Shown: positions 1 to 5,227 of the stretch, piece by piece | How the letters are laid out: the number at the start of each line of letters is the position of its first letter | Numbering within the stretch: the first letter of the stretch is position 1 | NCBI GenBank assembly: GCA_016839845.1 | Contig: JAEOTL010000038.1 | Span: 1 to 6,226, forward strand | Length of the DNA stretch: 6,226 nucleotides | DNA from: Promethearchaeota archaeon | Lineage (GTDB): Archaea; Asgardarchaeota; Lokiarchaeia; Sigynarchaeales; SOKP01 | Reading direction: 5' to 3' | The notes under the pieces: model-generated | The model's input: the letters and a program-made list of their open reading frames with translations, nothing else | Databases searched by the model: none | What the model was told of the DNA's origin: nothing | Translations under genes and position numbers: made by a program

Positions 1-2
1 AT

Positions 3-422
3 TTTCACAAGAATGATCTAATCCCTCTCACTACGAATATGGAACCGGGAATTATGACTTTACAAATTTTAGATGAAAATGATCTTAAATCCAAGATTTA
101 TCGTTCTCCAACAGGGAAATTAGAGATTCCAGAGTTAGAATTAATAGTAGAACCCGGTCCAAGGGCTGATTTTTATTATACTAACGTGCAAGGAATCTTA
201 TTTAGATTTGAAAGTGCGGTTTCAATTTATAGAAATAATCTTGAAGAAAATGATCCAGAAAAAAGAGAAATTGATGAGCTTATGATTAATTTAAAACAAG
301 CTATGAATGGAGAATTTTCATTTACCTTAAAAATCACCGACTTACAAGGAGGAAGTTATATTATTCCTCAAGATACATCAAAATACACATTTAAGAAAGT
401 TGAGAAAAAAGAATTAGGATAA
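3..422 (+). CDS. zpr1: ZPR1-type zinc-finger protein, C-terminal part (5' end outside window)
   Basis: The reading frame is open from the first complete codon at 3, and the residues before the ATG at 39 (FHKNDLIPLTTN) continue the protein. That ATG is therefore internal, and the C4 zinc finger expected in this family lies upstream of the window. Family signatures seen: a KSKIYRSPTGKLEIPELEL stretch followed by VEPGP, then NVQGILFRFE (the 'T-x-V-E-G-L' region) and near the end FTLKITDLQGGSYI (the 'D-P-x-G-N-S' region). ZPR1 proteins are shared by archaea and eukaryotes. In eukaryotes ZPR1 binds elongation factor 1A and is linked to growth signalling; the archaeal role is not well established, but a link to EF1A is a reasonable inference. 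The gene stops at TAA 420-422, 18 nt before the end of the convergent hydrolase gene. A decayed copy of its last 67 nt is found at 1355-1421. Confidence 0.88.
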   Translation, partial: FHKNDLIPLTTNMEPGIMTLQILDENDLKSKIYRSPTGKLEIPELELIVEPGPRADFYYTNVQGILFRFESAVSIYRNNLEENDPEKREIDELMINLKQAMNGEFSFTLKITDLQGGSYIIPQDTSKYTFKKVEKKELG

Positions 423-458
423 ATTTAATCGCATCATATTCTATATGGTTAAATATTT
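356..458 (+). repeat. Direct repeat, left copy (ZPR1 3' end and following sequence)
   Basis: Positions 356-422 match 1355-1421 at 62 of 67 bases without gaps. After the stop codon the similarity continues with gaps: 429-458 against 1435-1465, with TCGCATCAT opposite TCTCATCAT. The left copy holds the functional ZPR1 C-terminus, the 18-nt convergent gap and the last codons of the hydrolase gene. See the right copy for interpretation. Confidence 0.85.
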
Positions 459-1268
459 CTTTAAGAAATTCCACATTAAATTATTAGTTTTTTCTGGGAC
501 TTCAATAATAAAAGCATGTCCTATGCCCTCAAGTACCTCAATAGTTGAGTTTGGGATCTTTCTATGCATATCTTCTGATTCTAGCAGATTACCTTGGTCT
601 TTTGAGCCAACTATTATCAGAGTTGGGTGTATAATTTTATATAATACCTCTCGTGCATCAAATTCCTTAACTAATTTCGCATGGTTGACATAATCCAGAT
701 AACGAGGAGGATCCTTTAAGTGAGCAACTAAACCCATATCATTTTTGTATAATTCAAACAATTCTTTGTCTCTTTTTAATTTTTTTCTAAAAGTAGTTGA
801 GAACATGAGAGGAAGATGAATTTTGATAATCTCCTCTGGAGTAGCATTCTTAACAAACGTTTCAATGAACTTAAGTAGTGCTTCAGTTTGATCAGTAGGC
901 GTATAAGAAGCAGTTCCGAAAAGCATGAGAGTTTTAACTAGATGGGGATATCTTAATATGAACGATTGAACAATAAAACCTCCATTGCTAAAGCCACATA
1001 GATGGATTCGCTCTTTTATATCTAAATACTCCAATAAATCCTTGATATCTTCAACGAGAGTGTCTAAAGTATACGGTTCATCTGGTCTCGAGCTTCTTCC
1101 TAATCCTCGAAGATCTAATGCAATAACTGTCATTTTTTGTTTAAAAAATGATATTTGAAAATTCCAACTCTCTAATTTACAACAGTAGCCTTGAATTAAT
1201 ACGAGAGGTTCGCCTTCTCCTTCTTTTATATAATTTATTTTGATATTATCTTTCCTAAATATAGGAAT
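441..1268 (-). CDS. Alpha/beta-hydrolase fold protein; start codon uncertain (ATT or disrupted)
   Basis: A serine hydrolase of the alpha/beta fold, probably an esterase or lactonase-like enzyme; the substrate cannot be read from sequence. The first in-frame ATG is at 1133, but the frame is open up to the stop at 1277-1275 and encodes the missing N-terminus, including INYIKEGEGEPLVLIQGY (usual first strands and oxyanion loop, with Gln-Gly for the common His-Gly) and LESWNFQI. Counting from the ATT at 1268-1266 the protein is 275 aa, a normal family length. Visible motifs on that count: DLRGLGRS at 52-59, nucleophile elbow GFSNGG with Ser94, GSKD with Asp224, and GIGHAF with His251, so the catalytic triad is complete. 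A GTGAT, complementary to the archaeal 16S tail, lies 5 nt before the ATT. Alternatively an ATG at 1301-1299 in the same frame began the gene and is now cut off by the TGA at 1277-1275. The gene lies between two repeats derived from the ZPR1 3' end, and its last few codons (441-458) fall inside the left repeat. Fold is confident; start and activity are less so. Confidence 0.82.
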   Translation of the reverse strand: MPIFRKDNIKINYIKEGEGEPLVLIQGYCCKLESWNFQISFFKQKMTVIALDLRGLGRSSRPDEPYTLDTLVEDIKDLLEYLDIKERIHLCGFSNGGFIVQSFILRYPHLVKTLMLFGTASYTPTDQTEALLKFIETFVKNATPEEIIKIHLPLMFSTTFRKKLKRDKELFELYKNDMGLVAHLKDPPRYLDYVNHAKLVKEFDAREVLYKIIHPTLIIVGSKDQGNLLESEDMHRKIPNSTIEVLEGIGHAFIIEVPEKTNNLMWNFLKKYLTI

Positions 1269-1354
1269 TTTGAATCACTTTTTTTCTCTAAAAACTATCA
1301 TTATAAGTTTCGCTTAATATTTTACTATTCTTAAGGAGAATTAAATATTTAACA

Positions 1355-1465
1355 TTATATTATTCCTCAAGTTATATCAAAATACACATTTATGAAAATT
1401 GAGAAAAAAGAATTAGAATAAATATAAAATATTATCTCATCATAATTCTTTATTATAAACTATTT
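1355..1465 (+). pseudogene. Relic duplicate of the ZPR1 3' end (right repeat copy)
   Basis: A fragment that still reads YIIPQVISKYTF...EKKELE followed by TAA at 1419-1421, in the frame of the real ZPR1 C-terminus. It differs from the real gene at five bases over 67, and all five change the amino acid (D to V, T to I, K to M, V to I, G to E), as expected of a copy no longer under selection. The rest of the gene is missing; only a short GGAGAATT at 1335-1342, also present at 309-316 in ZPR1, hints at an upstream remnant with an internal deletion. The tail after the TAA resembles the sequence after ZPR1 and supplies the TATA-like box used by the phosphofructokinase gene. The simplest reading is an old tandem duplication or insertion that left the hydrolase gene between two ZPR1 ends. 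Confidence 0.78.
1449..1460 (+). promoter_or_regulatory. Probable TATA-box promoter of the phosphofructokinase gene
   Basis: TTTATTATAAAC lies 42-53 nt before the ATG at 1502. An archaeal TATA box places the transcription start about 25 nt downstream, near 1480, giving a leader of about 20 nt that contains GTGA (1492-1495), a possible ribosome-binding site 6 nt before the start. The region is very AT-rich, so this is a pattern match only. The box lies inside the right repeat copy. Confidence 0.4.
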
Positions 1466-1501
1466 AATTATAGTCTAACTGAAGTTATCATGTGAAGAGA
1501 T

Positions 1502-2656
1502 ATGGGAAGCCAAATAAAAAAAGTGGGAATCTTAACGGGAGGAGGAGATTGTCCTGGATTAAATTCTGTCCTCTATGGAATCATGCTTAAAGCATATGAT
1601 GTTGGAATTGAATGTATCGGAATCCTTAAAGGCTGGAAAGGCTTTATAGAAAATAAAACAATTCCACTTCATATTGCAGAACATGATGACTTACATACTG
1701 TTGGTGGAACCATCTTATATACAAGTAGAACTAATCCATTTAAAGGGGTAGATTCAAAAGAAGAGAAAGCTAAAGAGTTAGCTAAGAGATTTGAGACCTT
1801 AGGAATTGATGCATTAATTACTATCGGGGGCGATGATACTTTAGGTGTAGCGGATAAAATGTATAAACTTGGAGATGCAAAAGTAGTAGGCTGTCCCAAA
1901 ACGATAGATAATGATCTTGCTGGAACACATTACACATTTGGATTCTGGAGTGCCACACAGCTAGCCTCAAACGCAATGGACAATCTTACAACTACTGCAC
2001 GTTCACATCAGAGAGTATTTGTTGTAGAGGTAATGGGAAGAGATGCTGGTTTCTTAACAATGTATAGCGGAATCTCTGCTGGTGCAGATATAATTTTGAT
2101 TCCAGAGACTCCTTTTGATTTAGAAAAAGATGTAATCAATGTTTTAAAAGAAAGAGTTAATGCTGGATATAAATATCATATTATTGCAACATCCGAGGGT
2201 GCTTATCCAAATTCAGAATCACTAGGAAGAGATTTCAAAACTATTTCAGAGGAAACATTAGATAAGTTGCCTAAGGATACATTTGGAAATCCATTACTAG
2301 TAAAATTGAATATGTCACAAATAATAGTCGAAGAATTAAACTTAAGAGAAGATTTGAAACAAGAATTTCAGAAAAATGGAGTAGAATTTGAGTGTAGAAG
2401 TGTTGTACTTGGCCATACTATGAGAGCAGGAACTCCAAATTCATTTGATAGAATATTAGGATTAAGGTTTGGCTTAGCAGCAATGAAGCTTGTGATAGAA
2501 GGAAAATTTGGAAATATGGTATCACTCCAAGGAAACAAAATTAAAACTGTTCCATTATCAGAAGGAGTTGGAAAGAAATATATTACACCTGAAAATGATA
2601 AAATGGAATTGCGTGATTTACTCGTAAAAATACGGTATATGTCTAAAAAAAAATAA
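1502..2656 (+). CDS. pfp: 6-phosphofructokinase, predicted pyrophosphate-dependent
   Basis: A 384-aa group A phosphofructokinase, phosphorylating fructose 6-phosphate to fructose 1,6-bisphosphate in the cytosol. Motifs: LTGGGDCPGLN (11-21) phosphate-donor loop; ITIGGDDTLG (106-115); CPKTIDNDL (131-139) with the catalytic Asp136; VMGRDAGFLT (177-186) binding the sugar phosphate; TSEGA (230-234); GHTMRAGTP (304-312) and DR at 316-317. In this family the donor is set by two positions, numbered 104 and 124 in the E. coli enzyme, both Gly in ATP enzymes. Here they are Asp112 and Lys133, the combination typical of pyrophosphate users, which makes the reaction reversible and useful in both glycolysis and gluconeogenesis. 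Length is normal and no key residue is missing. A GTGA 6 nt upstream supports the ATG at 1502. A small gene follows after 21 nt, probably on the same transcript. PFK identity is very sure; the pyrophosphate preference is an inference from two residues. Confidence 0.95.
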   Translation: MGSQIKKVGILTGGGDCPGLNSVLYGIMLKAYDVGIECIGILKGWKGFIENKTIPLHIAEHDDLHTVGGTILYTSRTNPFKGVDSKEEKAKELAKRFETLGIDALITIGGDDTLGVADKMYKLGDAKVVGCPKTIDNDLAGTHYTFGFWSATQLASNAMDNLTTTARSHQRVFVVEVMGRDAGFLTMYSGISAGADIILIPETPFDLEKDVINVLKERVNAGYKYHIIATSEGAYPNSESLGRDFKTISEETLDKLPKDTFGNPLLVKLNMSQIIVEELNLREDLKQEFQKNGVEFECRSVVLGHTMRAGTPNSFDRILGLRFGLAAMKLVIEGKFGNMVSLQGNKIKTVPLSEGVGKKYITPENDKMELRDLLVKIRYMSKKK

Positions 2657-2677
2657 ATATACATAAGGATTCCAAAT

Positions 2678-2938
2678 ATGGATGAAATTAGAGGACTTCT
2701 TTTTTCTATAATTGAAGGAAAAGGGACACGATCGGAGGGTCCCACATATTTTATTAAACCTTTGGATGTTTACAAAAATAGATGGTCTGAAGTCCTTGTT
2801 AGGAAAAAAACTCATCTTTGGGAAAAAGATCCTGTCTTACATGAATTTATCGATAAAAAAGTATTGATAATCGGAGAAATAATTGAAACTAAGAGTACAA
2901 TTACCGTTGACTATTCAGAAGTAAAATTATTGGAATGA
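2678..2938 (+). CDS. Small conserved-looking protein of unknown function, downstream of PFK
   Basis: I do not recognise this 86-aa protein. It is soluble by appearance, with no signal peptide, membrane segment or cysteine. It contains an early GKGTRSEGPTYFIKP segment, then HLWEKDPVLHEFIDKKVLII, then GEIIETKSTITVDYSEVKLL. The alternating hydrophobic/charged pattern in the second half suggests several beta strands, perhaps a small barrel of the OB type, but that is a guess. It is a credible gene: AAGGAT (2665-2670) sits 7 nt before the ATG, it begins 21 nt after the PFK stop on the same strand, and the protein has balanced composition. Co-transcription with PFK is likely. Its TGA (2936-2938) directly abuts the stop of the convergent nuclease gene. 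Confidence 0.75.
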   Translation: MDEIRGLLFSIIEGKGTRSEGPTYFIKPLDVYKNRWSEVLVRKKTHLWEKDPVLHEFIDKKVLIIGEIIETKSTITVDYSEVKLLE

Positions 2939-3394
2939 CTAAGAATTTTTTTCTTGTAACGGATTCTTCCTTTTATTTTCCTTAAGGTATTTAATTGCTC
3001 TGACTAAGATGAATGGATTCTCATCAAAACTTCCTATTGCTGTATTGCAATGGTGACACAAAATTCCCCTGACTTTTCCTGTTTTGTGGTCATGATCAAT
3101 TCTAGGAGTATAATATATATGGTTTTTTTTTGGATTGTTGTAAATTTCGTCAAATCTTCTTCCACATATAAGACACCGCTCATCTTGTTTTTTTAGCTTT
3201 TTTAAATACATCTGTAAAGTGATATTGAACTTCTTCACTATATGCCGGACTTTATCATAATCTTTCTTACATTCTTTGCACCAAGCATCAAGACCATCTT
3301 TTCTATTGCTGTGTTTATAAAAAAACTTAGGTAAAGCAGGATAAGATTGCTTGCATTTTGAACATCTTTTAAGATTCTCACTACTTTTGATCAT
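2939..3394 (-). CDS. Endonuclease VII-type HNH nuclease
   Basis: A 151-aa protein of the recombination endonuclease VII family (the T4 gp49 type, whose founding member resolves Holliday junctions and branched DNA). An N-terminal zinc-binding block has Cys11-x2-Cys14 and Cys39-x2-Cys42 (CSKC ... WCKEC). A linker FNITLQMYLKKLKKQ (56-70) precedes the nuclease core: CLICG (Cys74, Cys77), the catalytic RIDHDHKTGKVRGILC (99-113, His-rich beta-beta-alpha motif), and CHHCN (Cys113, Cys116, Asn117), then GSFDENPFILVRAIKYL. All zinc and catalytic residues are present, so it is probably active. Such genes are usual in phages and are also found alone in cellular genomes, sometimes as homing-type nucleases; no phage genes are seen here. 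The ATG at 3394 is preceded in frame by a stop at 3427-3425 with no other start between. The gene converges on the PFK-linked small gene with adjacent stop codons. Confidence 0.9.
   Translation of the reverse strand: MIKSSENLKRCSKCKQSYPALPKFFYKHSNRKDGLDAWCKECKKDYDKVRHIVKKFNITLQMYLKKLKKQDERCLICGRRFDEIYNNPKKNHIYYTPRIDHDHKTGKVRGILCHHCNTAIGSFDENPFILVRAIKYLKENKRKNPLQEKNS
2941..2955 (+). terminator. Possible poly-T terminator after the PFK transcript
   Basis: AAGAA, a run of seven T (2946-2952), and TTCTT form a T-rich stretch with a short inverted repeat 3 nt after the stop of the 86-aa gene. T runs end transcription in archaea, so this may close the PFK transcript. It lies within the last codons of the opposite-strand nuclease gene, so it may simply be the lysine/asparagine-rich coding of that tail. 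Confidence 0.3.
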
Positions 3395-3783
3395 ATTAAC
3401 TCTAAAAATTTTTGAAGATTTCTCTCATTTTATCTTTCGCAATAAGTTTGGATCTTAACATTTGTATTTAACTCAGTACAGTGTATTATTTTTTCTATTT
3501 TCTTTAAAAATTGTTCAACAACATTTTTCTAAAAATTGACTTAGAATACTTTTTTAAATTTGCACTTCCATTCAAAAACACAATAACCAGATCGAAATTT
3601 AGTAGTTTAAGATTAGTTTTTCAAGTTCAAAGTTCGTTAATAGTTCAAGTTTTTAAACTATATATTGCTGAAATTACTTATTTTAATACAGTATAGCATA
3701 TTTAAGGAATATATTTACAGTTTATTTCTAAAAACTATACCTCTATATTTATAAAAATTTAAATCTCAATAAGAGGACGTATC
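3395..3783. other. 389-nt AT-rich spacer between divergent nuclease and MFS genes
   Basis: No convincing gene. A 61-codon frame from TTG at 3511 lacks a ribosome-binding site and resembles no protein I know. The sequence AGTTC occurs three times close together (3624-3628, 3631-3635, 3642-3646), two of them as AGTTCAA, and TTTCTAAAAA occurs at 3526-3535 as well as in the promoter element at 3725. The promoters of both flanking genes must lie here. Confidence 0.6.
3725..3757 (+). promoter_or_regulatory. Promoter region of the first MFS gene with shared 15-base element
   Basis: TTTCTAAAAACTATA at 3725-3739 is repeated exactly at 5168-5182 before the second MFS gene, at nearly the same distance from the start codon (59 and 60 nt). 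A TATA-like TTTATAAAAA follows at 3748-3757. Either the 15-mer itself or the following AT-rich box may be the TATA element. Conservation of both between the paralogs points to a shared control region. Confidence 0.5.
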
Positions 3784-5052
3784 ATGTTTACAAAAATTAA
3801 AAGTACATATAAGGAATATCCTGCTGCATTTAGAGTGCTAATTCTGGCTACATTCATTGATCGTTTAGGAAATTTTTTACTATTCCCCTTTTTCGCATTA
3901 TATATTACCGAACGTTTTGGGGTGGGAATGGTTGAAGTAGGATTCCTCTTTACAATCTTTGCAGCAGGAAATTTGTTCGGTAGTACGATTGGAGGGGCTT
4001 TAGCAGATAAATATGGGCGTCGTGCGATGACATTATTTGGTTTAGTTGTTAGTGGGATAGGAAATATCTCTATGGGATTTGCTAATAATTTAACTGTTTT
4101 CTATTCACTTGCCATATTTTTAGGATTAATAGGAAATTTTGGAGGTCCTGCACGACAGGCAATGGTAGCAGATTTACTGCCACAAGAGCAACAAGCAGAA
4201 GGATATGGAATTTTACGAATAGCACTTAACCTTGCTGCAACAATTGGTCCTAGCCTTGGTGGGCTATTAGTAGCTTACTCTTATATGACGTTATTCATAG
4301 CAGATGCTACAACTAGCATAATCACCGCTATTATTGTATACGCTGTAATTCCTGAGACAAAACCTCAAAAACATGATGATGAACCAGAAGAATCCGTAGT
4401 TAAAACTTTTATTGGATATAAAGAAGTCTTAAAAGACTGGGTATTTGTATTATTTCTCTTAGTTTCAGCAGTAATAGTGTTAGTGTATATGAATATGAAT
4501 AGCATGTTGTCAGTATTCCTGAGAGACGTTCATGGGTTCCCCGCACAAGGTTTTGGGTTGCTATTAAGTATGAATGCGATTATGGTAGTATTGTTTCAAT
4601 TCTGGATAACAAGGAGGATTTCAAAATTTGCACCCATGAAGGTAATGGCTTTTGGAACGGTGTTTCTTTTAGTCGGTTTTGGCATGTATGGTTTTATTTC
4701 TGAAGTTTACATGTTTTTTATCGCTATGGTGATTATCACGATAGGAGAAATGATTGTTTTTCCAGTTGGACAAGTTGCAGCTGCAACATTTGCTCCTGAA
4801 GACAAACGAGGGCGATATATGGCTGTGTACGGTTTTCAATGGGCGATTCCAAATCTCTTTGGAGTTTTAGCCATGGGATTAGTTATGGAATACATTGGAC
4901 CAAACTGGGTATGGTATATTGCTGCGATTTTATCTTTAATTTCAGGAACTGGTTTTTGGCTACTTCATGGAGCAACAAAGAAACGCTTTTCAAAAGAGGA
5001 AGAACCTTTGAAAGAAGAATTCCTTGAATATAGCGTCCCATCAATCGAATGA
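3784..5052 (+). CDS. MFS efflux transporter (DHA1-like multidrug exporter), first tandem copy
   Basis: A complete 422-aa major facilitator protein of the cytoplasmic membrane, of the proton-coupled drug exporter type. Twelve membrane segments can be drawn, roughly 18-40, 50-72, 80-98, 104-122, 141-163, 168-190, 219-241, 253-275, 284-302, 306-328, 346-366 and 372-392, with a charged central loop (191-218, DDEPEE) and an acidic/basic C-terminal tail. Motif A is GGALADKYGRR at 70-80 between segments 2 and 3; the exporter motif C is IGPSLGG at 154-160 in segment 5. Segment 1 carries FIDRLG with Asp26-Arg27, as in many MdtG/MdtH-like pumps. Substrate cannot be told; drug, lipid or metabolite export are all possible. 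AGAGG at 3772-3776, 7 nt before the ATG, supports the start. A closely related gene follows on the same strand after 175 nt, with its own promoter and a T10 run between, so the two are probably separate transcripts. Confidence 0.92.
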   Translation: MFTKIKSTYKEYPAAFRVLILATFIDRLGNFLLFPFFALYITERFGVGMVEVGFLFTIFAAGNLFGSTIGGALADKYGRRAMTLFGLVVSGIGNISMGFANNLTVFYSLAIFLGLIGNFGGPARQAMVADLLPQEQQAEGYGILRIALNLAATIGPSLGGLLVAYSYMTLFIADATTSIITAIIVYAVIPETKPQKHDDEPEESVVKTFIGYKEVLKDWVFVLFLLVSAVIVLVYMNMNSMLSVFLRDVHGFPAQGFGLLLSMNAIMVVLFQFWITRRISKFAPMKVMAFGTVFLLVGFGMYGFISEVYMFFIAMVIITIGEMIVFPVGQVAAATFAPEDKRGRYMAVYGFQWAIPNLFGVLAMGLVMEYIGPNWVWYIAAILSLISGTGFWLLHGATKKRFSKEEEPLKEEFLEYSVPSIE

Positions 5053-5055
5053 TTA

Positions 5056-5065
5056 TTTTTTTTTT
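5056..5065 (+). terminator. Poly-T terminator after the first MFS gene
   Basis: An uninterrupted run of ten T begins 4 nt after the TGA at 5050-5052, followed by ATTTAATTTG. There is no GC-rich stem, which fits the T-tract termination used by archaea. It would separate the transcripts of the two MFS genes. Confidence 0.6.
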
Positions 5066-5167
5066 ATTTAATTTGAAATTATTACATTATTGCGTTAGGT
5101 GCAAGAAGATTACCAAAATTTTAAAGACATTAATAGATTCATATGGATATATTCTATGAAGAGAAAA

Positions 5168-5206
5168 TTTCTAAAAACTATAACTCTATACTCTTTATTA
5201 TAAAAT
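5168..5206 (+). promoter_or_regulatory. Promoter region of the second MFS gene with shared 15-base element
   Basis: An exact second copy of TTTCTAAAAACTATA (5168-5182), then ACTCTATA and a TATA-like TTTATTATAAAA (5194-5205), matching the order of elements before the first MFS gene. The distance from the 15-mer to the start codon is 60 nt, against 59 nt in the first copy. Confidence 0.5.
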
Positions 5207-5227
5207 TTTTAACTAGGAAAGATATTC

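Noticed and set aside
39..41. ATG at 39 as the start of a 127-aa gene
   Set aside because: The frame is open to the window edge and the upstream residues fit ZPR1, whose zinc finger should lie further left; the ATG is internal.
445..693. Plus-strand frame of 82 codons
   Set aside because: It lies opposite the hydrolase gene, which has a full catalytic triad; the product resembles nothing known.
356..1465. The direct repeats as attachment sites or target duplications of a transposon or integrative element
   Set aside because: No integrase or transposase and no terminal inverted repeats are visible; the repeats are long, diverged and clearly derived from the ZPR1 gene end, so a plain duplication history explains them better.
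1669..1899. Minus-strand frame of 76 codons
   Set aside because: Antisense to the well-supported phosphofructokinase gene.
2368..2815. Two overlapping minus-strand frames (2368-2745 and 2618-2815)
   Set aside because: Antisense to the end of PFK and to the 86-aa gene, with low-complexity Phe/Tyr/Ser-rich products and no ribosome-binding site.
2678..3394. Small gene plus HNH nuclease as a toxin-antitoxin or defence pair
   Set aside because: The genes are convergent rather than in one operon, and the small protein shows no antitoxin or immunity features.
3511..3696. 61-codon frame starting at TTG in the spacer before the MFS genes
   Set aside because: No ribosome-binding site, strongly biased Phe/Ile/Leu composition typical of translated AT-rich DNA, and no recognisable homology.
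4839..5027. Plus-strand frame of 62 codons inside the first MFS gene
   Set aside because: Out-of-frame shadow of the MFS coding sequence.
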